The position numbers and the translations under genes are program-made. The notes under the pieces were generated by a model. That model saw nothing but the letters and a program-made list of their open reading frames with translations, did no database searches and was not told where the DNA came from. Of a stretch of DNA of 64,000 nucleotides, positions 18,905 to 29,156 are shown piece after piece (within the stretch, counting starts at the first letter, position 1; each line of letters begins with the position of its first letter). Source of the DNA: Streptomyces mobaraensis (GTDB taxonomy: Bacteria; Actinomycetota; Actinomycetes; Streptomycetales; Streptomycetaceae); NCBI RefSeq assembly GCF_020099395.1, contig NZ_CP083590.1:5084001-5148000 (forward strand), written 5' to 3'.

Positions 18905-20092
18905 ATGACGATCTCTGCGGACCGTGCCTCTGCGGACCCTGCCGAGGGCGGTGCCCGGCGCCGGCCGGACCGGACGCAGGCCCCGGGCGGGTCCCTGGCG
19001 TCCCTCGGCGGCCACGCCCCGGTGCTCGACCCCCTCGCGGGCGTACGGGCGGAGGGCGGACCGGAGTTCGACGTCTACCTGACCGGCACCGTGTTCCTCG
19101 ACATCATCTTCACCGGACTCGACTCCGCCCCCGTGCGCGGCACCGAGTCCTGGGCGCGCGGCATGGGCTCCAGCCCCGGCGGCATCGCCAACATGGCCAC
19201 CGCCCTGGCCCGGCTGGGCCTGCGCACCACCCTCGCCGCCGCCTTCGGCGACGACATGTACGGCGAGTACTGCTGGGAGGCGCTCTCGCGCGGCGAGGGC
19301 ATCGACCTCGGCCCCTCCCGGACGGTCCCCGGCTGGCACTCCCCGGTGACCGTCTCCATGGCCTACGAGGGCGAGCGGACCATGGTCTCGCACGGCCACG
19401 AGGCCCCGCCGCCCGAGCCGCCCGCCCCCGTCCGCCCGGTCCCGGCCAAGGCCGCCGTCGCCCTGCTCGTCCCCGGCCGCCGGGAGGAGTGGCTCGCCAA
19501 CGCCGCCCGCTCCGGCAGCCGCGTCTTCGCCGACGTCGGCTGGGACGACACCGGCCGCTGGGACCCGTCCGACCTCGCCGACCTGGAGCACTGCGAGGCG
19601 TTCCTCCCCAACGCCGAGGAGGCCATGCGCTACACCCGCACCGACTGCCCCCGGGCCGCCGCCCGCGCCCTCGCCGACCGGGTCCCGCTGGCCGTCGTCA
19701 CCATGGGCGAGAAGGGCGCCTACGCCGCCGACGGGCGCACCGGCGAGACCGCCGAGGTCCCCGCGATCGTCGTCGAGGCCCTCGACCCCACCGGCGCCGG
19801 GGACGTGTTCGTCGCCGGCTTCGTCGCCGGCACCCTCGCCGACTGGCCGCTCGCCGACCGCCTCGCCTTCGCCTGCCTGACCTCCGCCCTCTCCGTCCAG
19901 GAGTTCGGCGGTTCGCTCTCCGCTCCCGGCTGGCGGGAGGTCGCCGCCTGGTGGCAGCACGTCCGCGCCTACGACGACCAGTCCCGCGACACCCTGCGCC
20001 GCTACGCCTTCCTCGACGGCCTGCTGCCGGGCGCCGCCCGCCCCTGGCCGCTCCGCCGCGCGCAGCCCACCCTGGGCTTCCGGGGGGCGTGA
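18905..20092 (+). CDS. PfkB family carbohydrate kinase
   Basis: This ribokinase-like sugar kinase of 395 residues has the N-terminal glycine motif SSPGGIANMATALARLGL and the catalytic signature DPTGAGDVFVAGF near residue 295, whose second Asp is the base. An unusually long N-terminal tail of about 55 residues precedes the first core strand (DVYLTGTVFLDIIF). GAGGAG lies 10 nt before ATG 18905. Its divergent partner is the GH4 glycosidase: the kinase could make the phospho-sugar used by GH4, or handle its product. Confidence 0.85.
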   Translation: MTISADRASADPAEGGARRRPDRTQAPGGSLASLGGHAPVLDPLAGVRAEGGPEFDVYLTGTVFLDIIFTGLDSAPVRGTESWARGMGSSPGGIANMATALARLGLRTTLAAAFGDDMYGEYCWEALSRGEGIDLGPSRTVPGWHSPVTVSMAYEGERTMVSHGHEAPPPEPPAPVRPVPAKAAVALLVPGRREEWLANAARSGSRVFADVGWDDTGRWDPSDLADLEHCEAFLPNAEEAMRYTRTDCPRAAARALADRVPLAVVTMGEKGAYAADGRTGETAEVPAIVVEALDPTGAGDVFVAGFVAGTLADWPLADRLAFACLTSALSVQEFGGSLSAPGWREVAAWWQHVRAYDDQSRDTLRRYAFLDGLLPGAARPWPLRRAQPTLGFRGA

Positions 20093-20104
20093 GGCCGGGC
20101 CGGG

Positions 20105-20125
20105 GAGGGGTGCCGAAAACCCCTC
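20105..20125. terminator. Hairpin downstream of the PfkB kinase gene
   Basis: GAGGGG (20105-20110) pairs with CCCCTC (20120-20125) across a 9-nt loop containing aaaa. It lies 13 nt after the stop and is a modest candidate terminator. Confidence 0.35.
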
Positions 20126-20240
20126 GGGCCCGTCCGGCCACCGGCGTACCCTGGACCGTACGGGGCGGACGGACGCGAGAGCGCCCGCCGCCGGACGCAC
20201 GCACACGGAAAGAGGGATGAGCAGGCCACAGTGCCGGCCC

Positions 20241-21236
<996 letters not shown>

Positions 21237-21249
21237 AAAGCTGAGCACC

Positions 21250-21747
21250 ATGGCGATCGACGTCAACAACGAATCCGGCACCGAGGTCGACGAGAAGGCG
21301 ATCCTCGACGTCGCCCGCTACGCCCTCGCCCGGATGCGCATCCACCCGCTCTCCGAGCTCTCGGTCATCGTCGTCGACACCGAGGCCATGGAGCAGCTCC
21401 ACATCCAGTGGATGGACCTGCCCGGGCCGACCGATGTCATGTCCTTCCCGATGGACGAGCTCCGTCCGCCGGCCAAGGACGACGACGAGCCCCCGCAGGG
21501 GCTCCTCGGTGACATCGTGCTCTGCCCGGAGGTCGCCAAGCAGCAGGGCGAGGCGGCCCCCACCCGGCACTCGATGGACGAGGAGCTCCAGCTCCTCACC
21601 GTGCACGGGGTGCTCCACCTCCTCGGCTACGACCACGAGGAACCCGACGAGAAGGCCGAGATGTTCGGCCTCCAGGCGGCGATCATCGACGGCTGGCGCG
21701 CCGAGCGCGGGATCGAAGGGCCCTCCCCGGCTCCGACGATCACGTGA
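21250..21747 (+). CDS. ybeY: Endoribonuclease YbeY (rRNA maturation factor)
   Basis: YbeY is a zinc-dependent endoribonuclease for 16S rRNA 3'-end processing and ribosome quality control. The 165-residue protein carries [11 protein letters not shown] starting near residue 119, the H-x3-H-x5-H zinc motif. The [13 protein letters not shown] loop upstream is also typical. ATG 21250 has only a distant purine tract. Its stop overlaps the GTG of the CNNM/CBS gene (GTGA), so the three genes form an operon. Confidence 0.94.
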   Translation: MAIDVNNESGTEVDEKAILDVARYALARMRIHPLSELSVIVVDTEAMEQLHIQWMDLPGPTDVMSFPMDELRPPAKDDDEPPQGLLGDIVLCPEVAKQQGEAAPTRHSMDEELQLLTVHGVLHLLGYDHEEPDEKAEMFGLQAAIIDGWRAERGIEGPSPAPTIT

Positions 21748-23039
21748 CCGGCCAGCTGATCGCCGCGGCGGTCCTCCTGCTCGTCGTCGCCTGGCTCGCC
21801 GCCTGCGCGGAGGCCGGCCTCGCCCGGACCACGCGGTTCCGGGCCGAGGAGGCGGTACGGGCGGGGCGCCGCGGCAGCGCGAAGCTGATGGCCGTCGCCT
21901 CCGACCCCACCCGCTACCTCAACGTGGCGCTGCTGGTGCGGGTCGCCTGCGAGATGGCGGCCGGGGTGCTCACCACATACGTCTGCCTCCGTGAGTTCGA
22001 CGCCACCTGGGAGGCGCTGACCGTCGCCGTCGCGGTGATGGTCCTCGTCTCCTACGTGGCCGTCGGCGTCTCGCCGCGCACCATCGGCCGCCAGCACCCG
22101 CTGAACACCGCGACCGCCGCGGCGTACGTCCTGCTGCCGCTGGCCCGGATCATGGGCCCGGTGCCCCGGCTGCTGATCCTCATCGGCAACGCCCTCACCC
22201 CGGGCCGCGGCTTCCGCATGGGCCCGTTCGCCTCCGAGGCGGAGCTGCGGGCGATGGTCGACCTGGCCGAGAAGGAGTCGCTGATCGAGGACGACGAGCG
22301 GCGCATGGTCCACTCCGTCTTCGAGCTCGGCGACACCCTGGTCCGCGAGGTGATGGTGCCGCGCACCGACCTCGTCGTCATAGAACGCGGCAAGACCATC
22401 CGGCAGGCGCTCACCCTGGCGCTGCGCTCCGGCTTCTCCCGCATACCGGTGACGGGCGAGAACGAGGACGACGTCGTCGGCGTGGTGTACCTGAAGGACC
22501 TGGTGCGGCGGACGCACATCAACCGTGAGGCCGAGTCCGAGCCGGTCTCCACGGCCATGCGGCCGGCCGTCTTCGTGCCCGACACCAAGAACGCCGGCGA
22601 CCTGCTGCGCGAGATGCAGCAGCAGCGCAACCACTGCGCGGTCGTCGTCGACGAGTACGGCGGCACGGCCGGCATCGTCACCATCGAGGACATCCTGGAG
22701 GAGATCGTCGGCGAGATCACCGACGAGTACGACCGGGAGCTGCCGCCCGTGGAGGAGCTGGGCGACGGCCGCCACCGGGTCACGGCCCGGCTCGACATCG
22801 GCGACCTCGGCGAGCTGTACGGGATCGAGGCGCTGGACGACGAGGACGTGGAGACGGTCGGCGGGCTGCTCGCCAAGGCGCTGGGACGGGTGCCGATCGC
22901 GGGTGCGACGGCCGACGTGCCCCTTCCCGAACATGGCGCCGACCCGTCGGTGACGGCGCTGCGGCTGACCGCCGAGGCGCCGGCGGGGCGGCGGAACCGG
23001 ATCGTGACGGTGCTGGTGGAGCCGGTGCGGGCGGAGTAG
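21744..23039 (+). CDS. Hemolysin-family CNNM/CBS-domain membrane protein
   Basis: This CorC/CNNM-type protein is implicated in Mg2+/Co2+ homeostasis. The 431-residue protein has an N-terminal membrane domain with about four helices ([20 protein letters not shown] first). A CBS pair follows ([15 protein letters not shown], then [20 protein letters not shown] with [25 protein letters not shown]). The CorC/HlyC C-terminal domain comes last. It starts by GTGA overlap with ybeY and ends the phoH-ybeY operon. Confidence 0.9.
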   Translation: MTGQLIAAAVLLLVVAWLAACAEAGLARTTRFRAEEAVRAGRRGSAKLMAVASDPTRYLNVALLVRVACEMAAGVLTTYVCLREFDATWEALTVAVAVMVLVSYVAVGVSPRTIGRQHPLNTATAAAYVLLPLARIMGPVPRLLILIGNALTPGRGFRMGPFASEAELRAMVDLAEKESLIEDDERRMVHSVFELGDTLVREVMVPRTDLVVIERGKTIRQALTLALRSGFSRIPVTGENEDDVVGVVYLKDLVRRTHINREAESEPVSTAMRPAVFVPDTKNAGDLLREMQQQRNHCAVVVDEYGGTAGIVTIEDILEEIVGEITDEYDRELPPVEELGDGRHRVTARLDIGDLGELYGIEALDDEDVETVGGLLAKALGRVPIAGATADVPLPEHGADPSVTALRLTAEAPAGRRNRIVTVLVEPVRAE

Positions 23040-23128
23040 CGGCGGCGCCCCGCCGCCGCGCGGGCCGTCCGGGGGAATCCGGGCCGCCCCGCCGCATGGA
23101 TGGGGGCGGGGCCGGTTACCCGCCCACC

Positions 23129-23539
23129 ATGAGCGAGTTCGAACGCACCCGCACCCTGCCCGCGCAGCCCGAGATGGTCTTCGACCAGGTCTGCGACCTC
23201 AACCGGCTCGACAGCTGGCTCCCCCGCGACCTGCACGTCCACCCCGAGGACCCGCCCGCCGTCACCGTCCACGAGGACCGGACAGGCGAGGACGCCGACG
23301 CCCTCGTCCGCGCGCGCAAGGAACAGATGCGGCTGGAGTGGGGGACCCGCGAGGACGGCCGCTACAGCGGCTGGCTCCAGGTCGAGGGTAACGGCAGCGG
23401 CTCCAGCCAGGTCACCGTGCACCTCTCCTTCCATCAGGGCTCGCAGCGGCCGGACGACGGGGTGGTGGAGGAGGCGCTGGACCGGAGTCTGGAGCGGCTG
23501 GAGGAGGAGGTGCGGTTGCGGGGGGAGGGGCCGGGGTGA
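23129..23539 (+). CDS. SRPBCC/START-like ligand-binding protein
   Basis: This 136-residue protein is of the polyketide cyclase/START superfamily. It has FERTRTLPAQPEMVFDQVCD at the first strand and helix, a central GTREDGRYSGWLQVEG, and a long C-terminal helix LDRSLERLEEEVRLRGE closing the cavity. ATG 23129 is preferred over ATG 23096, which would add a low-complexity Gly tail. The ligand is unknown. It lies 89 bp after the CNNM/CBS gene on the same strand. Confidence 0.7.
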   Translation: MSEFERTRTLPAQPEMVFDQVCDLNRLDSWLPRDLHVHPEDPPAVTVHEDRTGEDADALVRARKEQMRLEWGTREDGRYSGWLQVEGNGSGSSQVTVHLSFHQGSQRPDDGVVEEALDRSLERLEEEVRLRGEGPG

Positions 23540-23588
23540 GGGTGCGCGCGGAGCGCGCCTGCGGCGGGCTGTGCCGCGGCCCCACCCC

Positions 23589-23667
23589 TTCGCCGATTCC
23601 TGGGGGCAAGCCCCCAGACCCCCTTTTCGCGGCTTCGCCGCTCGTCCTCAAACGCCGGACGGGCTGA
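23589..23667. repeat. Dispersed Streptomyces intergenic repeat, copy A
   Basis: A 79-bp block runs from ttcgccg through cggcttcgccgctcgtcctc to cgccggacgggctga. Equivalent blocks occur at 26085-26163 and 37487-37547. It contains a self-complementary tgggggcaagccccca hairpin. The stop of the upstream-strand MFS gene falls inside it (23648-23650). Confidence 0.8.
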
Positions 23668-25076
23668 TTTTGGCAGGCCTCCGTAGCCCCACCGCCACCA
23701 CCACCGCCGCGGCACCCACTGCCACCGCGTCCACCCCGAAAGCCGTCCGCAGTCCCCACGCCGACGCCCCCCGCGCTGAGCAGCGGGATCCCGAGCGTCG
23801 TGCCCAGCTGCTGGGCCGTGGTCACCAGGCCCGTCGCCAGGCCCTGCGCGGCGGGTGGGAGGCCGGCCGTGGCGGTGGCGCCGTAGGCGACGACGGCCCA
23901 CAGGTTGCCGACGACGCCGGCGGAGGCCGCCGCCAGGGCCCACCAGGCGGCGGTCGGGCCGGTGCCCAGCCAGAGCAGCGGCGCGGTGCAGACGGTCTGC
24001 AGCAGCAGTCCGGTGACCAGCGTCCGGTGGGCGCCGAGGCGGCCGATGACGCGGGAGGCGGTCAGTCCGGCGAGGGCGGCGAACAAGCCCTGTACGCCGA
24101 AGAGCAGGCCGGTGCGGAAGGGCGAGAGGCCCAGCTCCTCCTGGAGGTACAGGGTCAGCAGGAAGATCAGGGCGGTCATCGTCGAGACCGTCGCCAGGCC
24201 GCCCAGGTTCCCCCAGGCGACCGTCGGCCGGCGCAGCATCGACAGCGGAACCAGCGGGTCGGCGACCCGCGACTCGACGGCGACGAAGGCGCCCAGCAGG
24301 ACAGCGGCGACGGCGAGCGAGGCGATCACGTCGGCGCCGCCGAACCCGTGCTCGGCCGCTGTCGACAGGGCGTGGACGAGGGCGAACAGCCCGCCGGTGA
24401 CGGTCAGCGCGCCGGGCAGGTCGACCGGGCGGCGCCGGCCGGCCCGTGACTCCGCGTCGTCCCGGGGCAGCGCGCCCGGAGCCACCACCAGGACCGCGGC
24501 CCCCGCCGCCGCGAGCAGGCCCATCGTCGACCGCCACCCGAGGCCGTCCGTCAGCACACCGCCGAGCACCATGCCGGTGGTGTAGCCGAGCGAGAGCAGG
24601 GTGCCGCTGATGCCCAAGGCCCGTTCGCGCTGCGGTCCTTCGGGGAAGGTGGTGGTCAGCAGGGCCATGCCGGTGGGGACGATCAGGGCCGCGCCGACGC
24701 CCTGGAGGGCCCGGCCGGCCAGGAACGAGGCGGGGTCCCAGGCGAGGGTGACGAGCACCGACGCCACGGTGAACACGGCCAGTCCCAGCAGGAACAGCCG
24801 CCTTCGCCCGTACCGGTCGGCGATCCGGCCGGACAGCAGCAGGAGACCGCCGGAGGGCAGGGCGAACGCGGTGACGGCCCACTGGAGGTTCGCCCGGCTC
24901 ATGCCGAGGTCGTCGCCGAGGACGGGCAGCGCCACGTTGAGGATCGAGAAGTCGAGCGTGACGACGAACTGCGCGGTGCACAGCACCAGGAGCGTCCGCC
25001 GGGCCCGGGCGGAGAGGGCGGGGACGGAGGGCGGGGAGGCAGGGGTTCTGAGGGCGTCGGAGGTGTCGTACGGCAT
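23648..25076 (-). CDS. MFS transporter (DHA2-like), C-terminus frameshifted
   Basis: This is a drug:H+ antiporter-type permease with about 14 helices. From ATG 25076 it reads LVLCTAQFVVTLDFSILNVA, then the motif-A loop GRIADRYGRRR and LQGVGAALIVPTGMALL. The unshifted frame degrades into Gly/Pro-rich sequence after GIPLLSA. Skipping one G in the six-G run (plus-strand 23767-23772) restores a hydrophobic last helix, VDAVAVGAAAVVVAVGLRRP, ending at the TGA of 23648. It is close to the MFS at 26176-27690 and divergent from its own XRE regulator. Confidence 0.75.
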
Positions 25077-25171
25077 GCCGCCACCCTCGGGCGTCCGGAA
25101 TACCGCCGGGGAGAGCGTGTTTATGGTGGCAGTCGGACTACCAGCCGGGGTGGCAGAACGAGGGGGGACCC

Positions 25172-26047
25172 GTGACCACCGCACCGCGCGCGGACGGCGG
25201 ACGGCCGCACCGCCGTGACGAACTGCGCCGATTCCTGATGACCCGGCGGGCCCGGGTGACCCCGGCGGAGGCGGGCCTGCCGGCCGGGGGCGTCCGGCGG
25301 ACGCCGGGACTGCGGCGCGAGGAGGTCGCCGTTCTCGCCGGGGTGGGCACCACCTGGTACCAGTGGCTGGAGCAGGGGCGGGACATCACCGTCTCGCCGC
25401 AGGTCCTCGACGGCGTCGCCCGCGTGCTGCGGCTGTCGTCCGTCGAACGGCGCCACCTCTACGTCCTGGCCGGGCTGAACCCGCCGCCGCCGGAGTCCGG
25501 GCAGCGGCCGGACGACCTCTGCCCAGGGCTGCGGCGGCTGATCGACGGGTGGCTGCCCTGGCCCGCGCACATCCTGGACCCCTGCTGGAACACCGTGGCC
25601 CACAACGCGGCGGCGGCGCTCGTCTGGGGCTTCCGCCCGGGCGAGCGCCGCAACTGGCTGGCCGACTTCTTCACCGACCCGGGCTACCGGACGGCCACGG
25701 CCGGGCCGGCGGAGGCCGCCCGGCGGGAGGAGAACGCCCGCCGCCTCGTCGCCCAGTTCCGTGCCTCCCGGAGCGAGCGGCCGGGGTCGGAGGCGGCGGC
25801 GGAGGTGGCCGGGACGGTCGCCGGGCTGTGCGCGCTGAGCGGGGAGTTCGCGCGGTTGTGGGAGGCGGGGGATGTGCATCCGGAGGGGCAGTTGGTGTAC
25901 GAGATCGATCATCCGGGGGTGGGGCGGTTGTGCTTCGAGAGCAGTCCGCTGCGGATTCCTTCGCGGCCGGATCTGACGATCGCGGTGCACAACCCCGTGC
26001 CGGGGACGGGGACGGCGGAGAAGGTGGAGCGGCTGGTCGCGGGGTGA
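25172..26047 (+). CDS. XRE-family regulator with MmyB-like ligand-binding domain
   Basis: This is a probable local regulator of the divergent MFS gene. The 291-residue protein has an N-terminal HTH (RRTPGLRREEVAVLAGVGTT, WYQWLEQGRDITVSPQVLDG) and the MmyB-type PAS-like domain (LDPCWNTVAHNAAAALVWGF, ending in LRIPSRPDLTIAVHNPVPG). The start is GTG 25172 after a G-rich ribosome binding site (aggggggacc). It is a paralogue of the gene at 27809-28699. Confidence 0.9.
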   Translation: MTTAPRADGGRPHRRDELRRFLMTRRARVTPAEAGLPAGGVRRTPGLRREEVAVLAGVGTTWYQWLEQGRDITVSPQVLDGVARVLRLSSVERRHLYVLAGLNPPPPESGQRPDDLCPGLRRLIDGWLPWPAHILDPCWNTVAHNAAAALVWGFRPGERRNWLADFFTDPGYRTATAGPAEAARREENARRLVAQFRASRSERPGSEAAAEVAGTVAGLCALSGEFARLWEAGDVHPEGQLVYEIDHPGVGRLCFESSPLRIPSRPDLTIAVHNPVPGTGTAEKVERLVAG

Positions 26048-26059
26048 GGGTGCCCCAGC

Positions 26060-26163
26060 CCCTCCCCCAGAGGGGGCACCCCCATTCGCCGTTTCCTGGG
26101 GCTGCGCCCCGGACCCCGCTTGTCGCGGCTTCGCCGCTCGTCCTCAACCGCCGGACGGGCTGA
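26060..26163. repeat. Dispersed intergenic repeat, copy B
   Basis: Its first 45 bp (26060-26104) are identical to 37462-37506, and the rest matches copy A through the cgccggacgggctga tail. It sits between the first XRE gene and the converging second MFS gene and contains G/C-run hairpins that may act as a terminator. Confidence 0.8.
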
Positions 26164-26175
26164 ACAGCCCGCCCG

Positions 26176-27690
26176 TCAGGGCTGACCCTGCGCGCCCCGC
26201 CTCCGCAGCCCCACCGCGACCAGGACCGCCACCGCCGCCACGACCGCCGCGTCGGCCCCGAGGCCCAGCCTGATCCCGCCCAGTGTGGCCCCGACGGCGT
26301 CCTCGCCGTCCGTCCGCAGGGTGGCGGTGTATGCCGAGGCGAGGGCGCTGAGGAGGGGGATGCCGATGGTGATGCCGATCTGCTGGGAGCTGGTCACCAG
26401 GCCGGTGGCCAGGCCCTGTTCGCCGTCCGGGAGGCCGGAGGTGGCGGTGACGCCGTAGGCGACGATCGCCCACAGGTGGCCGATGACGCCGAGGGAGATG
26501 GCCAGGAGCGTCAGCCAGGCGCCCGACGAGCGGCCGATGCCGAGGAGCAGCGCGGTGCAGGCCGCCTGGCCGAGCAGGCCGGCGAAGAGGGTGGTGCGGG
26601 TGCCGAAGCGGGCGATCACCTTGGACGCCACCGTGCCGGCGAGCACCGCGACCACGCCCTGGACGCCGAAGATCAGGCCGGTGCGGAACGCCGAGAGGTG
26701 CAGGACGTCCTGGAGGTAGAGGGTGAGGAGGAAGATGGCCGCGGTCATCGTCGCGAACGTCGTCAGGCCGGCGAGGTTGCCGAAGGCGACCGTCGGGCGG
26801 CGCAGCATGGACAGGTTCACCAGCGGTTCGGCGGTCCGGGACTCGATGACGGCGAACGCGGCGAGCAGGACGACTCCGGCGACGAGGGCGGCGATGACGT
26901 CCGTACGGCCGAATCCGCCCTCGGCGGCGGTGGACAGGGCGTAGATCAGGGCGAGCAGTCCGCCGGTGACGGTCGCCGCGCCGGGCAGGTCGAGCCGGGG
27001 GCGGTCCGGGATGGGGGTACCTCCCATGCCGTTGAGGCTATGGGGGAGGGACTCGGTGAGCAGGCCGGGGGCGAGCAGCAGCACGGCGAGGCCGGCGACG
27101 CCGAGCAGGCCCATGGTGGAGCGCCAGCCGAGGCCGTCCGTCATGACGCCGCCGAGCACCATGCCGATGGTGAAGCCCAGGGACATGAGGGTGCTGCTGA
27201 TGCCGAGGGCGCGTTCGCGCTGCGGGCCCTCGCGGAAGGTGGTGGTCAGCAGGGACATGCCCGTCGGGACGATGACCGCCGCGCCGAGGCCCTGGAGGGC
27301 CCGTCCGGCGAGGAAGGAGGCGGGGTCCCAGGCGAAGGTGGCGAGGACGGAGGCGGCGGTGAACAGGGTCAGTCCGGCGAGGAAGAGGCGGCGCCGGCCG
27401 TAGAGGTCGGCGATCCGGCCGAAGAGGAGCAGGAAGCCGCCGGAGGGCAGGGCGAACGCGGTGACGGCCCACTGGAGGTTCGCCCGGCTCATGCCGAGGT
27501 CGTCGCCGAGGACGGGCAGCGCCACGTTCAGGATGGAGAAGTCGAGCGCGACCATGAACTGCGCGGCGCACAGCACCAGCAGGACGAGCTTCGCGCGGGT
27601 GGTCATCCGGGACGCGCCCGCCGGTTCCGGGCGGGAAGCGGCGGCGGGGGCGGACGTGGCGGGTGGGGAAGGGGACGTTTCGAGCGGCAT
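26176..27690 (-). CDS. MFS transporter (DHA2-like)
   Basis: This intact 504-residue permease is paralogous to the one at 23648-25076. It has LVLLVLCAAQFMVALDFSIL, the motif-A loop GRIADLYGRRR, the motif-C-like FTIGMVLGGVMTDGLG and a hydrophobic C-terminal helix. Probable substrates are small toxic molecules. ATG 27690 gives the same MP... N-terminus as its paralogue. It is divergent from the XRE regulator at 27809. Confidence 0.9.
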   Translation of the reverse strand: MPLETSPSPPATSAPAAASRPEPAGASRMTTRAKLVLLVLCAAQFMVALDFSILNVALPVLGDDLGMSRANLQWAVTAFALPSGGFLLLFGRIADLYGRRRLFLAGLTLFTAASVLATFAWDPASFLAGRALQGLGAAVIVPTGMSLLTTTFREGPQRERALGISSTLMSLGFTIGMVLGGVMTDGLGWRSTMGLLGVAGLAVLLLAPGLLTESLPHSLNGMGGTPIPDRPRLDLPGAATVTGGLLALIYALSTAAEGGFGRTDVIAALVAGVVLLAAFAVIESRTAEPLVNLSMLRRPTVAFGNLAGLTTFATMTAAIFLLTLYLQDVLHLSAFRTGLIFGVQGVVAVLAGTVASKVIARFGTRTTLFAGLLGQAACTALLLGIGRSSGAWLTLLAISLGVIGHLWAIVAYGVTATSGLPDGEQGLATGLVTSSQQIGITIGIPLLSALASAYTATLRTDGEDAVGATLGGIRLGLGADAAVVAAVAVLVAVGLRRRGAQGQP

Positions 27691-27738
27691 GCGTCCACCC
27701 TCGGGCTCCCGGAATAAGGCCGGGGAGTCGGTACTTAT

Positions 27739-27756
27739 GGTGGTGGCCGCACCACC
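27739..27756. promoter_or_regulatory. Candidate operator between the MFS and XRE genes (module 2)
   Basis: GGTGGTG (27739-27745) and CACCACC (27750-27756) form a perfect 7-bp inverted repeat. The block around it (ccaccctcgggc, ggaata, gccggggag, ttatggtgg) is shared with the equivalent spacer at 25077-25171, where the inverted repeat is less perfect. It is a plausible site for the XRE regulator. Confidence 0.4.
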
Positions 27757-27808
27757 AGACACACGAGGATGCGACGAGACGCGTACGACACGCGGACGAG
27801 GGGGGACC

Positions 27809-28699
27809 GTGACGACACGCACGCACGCCGCCGGGGCGAACCGCCGCCCGGAACTGCGCGACTTCCTGATGAGCCGGCGGGCCCGGGTGAGCCCGGCGGA
27901 GGCCGGTCTGCCGGACGGCGGCGGACGCCGCCGCACGCCGGGGCTGCGCCGCGAGGAGGTCGCCGTCCTCGCGGGTGTGGGCGCCTCCTGGTACCAGTGG
28001 CTGGAGCAGGGGCGGGACATCACCGTCTCCCCGCAGGTGCTCGACGCGGTGGCCCGGGTCCTCCGGCTGACCGGGAGCGAGCGCCGCCACCTGTACGTCC
28101 TCGCCGGGCTGAACCCGCCGCTGCCCGACTCCGTCGTCGACGACCCGGATCACCTGTGCGACGGCCTGATGCGGCTGATCGAAGGCTGGCTGCCCAACCC
28201 CGCGCACATCATGGACCCCTACTGGAACACGGTCGCCTACAACGAGTCGGCCGCCGTCGTCATGGGCTTCCGCCCCGAAATCCGGCAGAACTGCCTGATC
28301 TCCTTCTTCACGGACCCCGTCTACCGCTCACGCGCGGCGAACTGGGAGCGGAACGCCGGGCACGTCGTCGCCCAGTACCGCGCCGCCTGCGCGCAGCGCC
28401 CGGATGACGAGGGGTTCGCGCTGATCATCGAGGAACTGTCGGCGGAGAGCCCGGAGTTCGCGGAACTGTGGGCGCGCAACGACGTGCAGCCCGCCGGGCA
28501 GCTCGTCAAGGAGTACGAGCACCCGGTCGTCGGCACGCTGTCCTTCGAGAACACCGCGCTCCAGGTGCCGGCCCGGCCGGACCTCACCATCGTGATGCAC
28601 AACCCGGTGCCGGGCACGAACACCGCCGAGCGGGTGGCCTGGCTGAACTCGCCGGAGGCGCGGCGGGGCGGCCTGCGCTCCGTCTCGGCGGCGAGCTGA
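27809..28699 (+). CDS. XRE-family regulator with MmyB-like ligand-binding domain
   Basis: This 296-residue paralogue of the regulator at 25172 has near-identical HTH segments (RRTPGLRREEVAVLAGVGAS, WYQWLEQGRDITVSPQVLDA) and a more diverged sensory domain. The domain has MDPYWNTVAYNESAAVVMGF and ends LQVPARPDLTIVMHNPVPG. GTG 27809 follows gagggggga. The divergence in the effector domain suggests the two modules respond to different ligands. Confidence 0.9.
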   Translation: MTTRTHAAGANRRPELRDFLMSRRARVSPAEAGLPDGGGRRRTPGLRREEVAVLAGVGASWYQWLEQGRDITVSPQVLDAVARVLRLTGSERRHLYVLAGLNPPLPDSVVDDPDHLCDGLMRLIEGWLPNPAHIMDPYWNTVAYNESAAVVMGFRPEIRQNCLISFFTDPVYRSRAANWERNAGHVVAQYRAACAQRPDDEGFALIIEELSAESPEFAELWARNDVQPAGQLVKEYEHPVVGTLSFENTALQVPARPDLTIVMHNPVPGTNTAERVAWLNSPEARRGGLRSVSAAS

Positions 28700-28776
28700 C
28701 GGGTGGCCCGACCGGAGGTCCGATCGGCGGCCCGACCGGTGGCGGGCGCGCCCGGCCGCTTCACTATCCTCGGGCC

Positions 28777-29130
28777 ATGACGGAGATCACCGAGCTCGAC
28801 CCCGAGGACCGCAAGCTCATCACCCTCGCCCGGGCCACCCGCGCCCGCAACGCCGTGCCGGAGGGCGCGGCGGTACGGGACGAGACCGGCCGTACGTACG
28901 TGGCCGGCACCGTCGCCCTCGACTCGCTGCGGCTCAGCGCCCTGGCCACCGCCGTGGCCATGGCCGTCGCCAGTGGGGCCCGCTCGCTGGAGGCGGCGGC
29001 GGTCGTCTCCGAGGCGGCGGCGGTCCCGGACGCCGACCGCGCGGCCGTCCGCGACCTGGGCGGCCCGGACACCCCGGTGCTGCTCGCGGGCCCGGACGGC
29101 GTCCCGTCGGCGGTCGTGACGGCGGGCTGA
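28777..29130 (+). CDS. Cytidine-deaminase-fold protein lacking zinc ligands
   Basis: This 117-residue protein lies upstream of era. The fold is suggested by RKLITLARATRARNAVPEGA with AVRDETGRTYVAGTVALDSL, as in the first half of cytidine deaminase. Where the enzyme has the catalytic C/H-A-E, this protein has LSA (LRLSALATAVAMAVASG), and the PCxxC zinc motif is missing. It is therefore probably not a deaminase. Its position next to era is shared with other streptomycetes. Confidence 0.65.
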   Translation: MTEITELDPEDRKLITLARATRARNAVPEGAAVRDETGRTYVAGTVALDSLRLSALATAVAMAVASGARSLEAAAVVSEAAAVPDADRAAVRDLGGPDTPVLLAGPDGVPSAVVTAG

Positions 29131-29132
29131 CG

Positions 29133-29150
29133 GGCTCCCGGCGGGGAGCC
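29133..29150. terminator. Short hairpin after the deaminase-like gene
   Basis: GGCTCCC (29133-29139) pairs with GGGAGCC (29144-29150) across a 4-nt loop, 2 bp after the stop codon. It has no U-tract. Confidence 0.4.
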
Positions 29151-29156
29151 GGCCGG

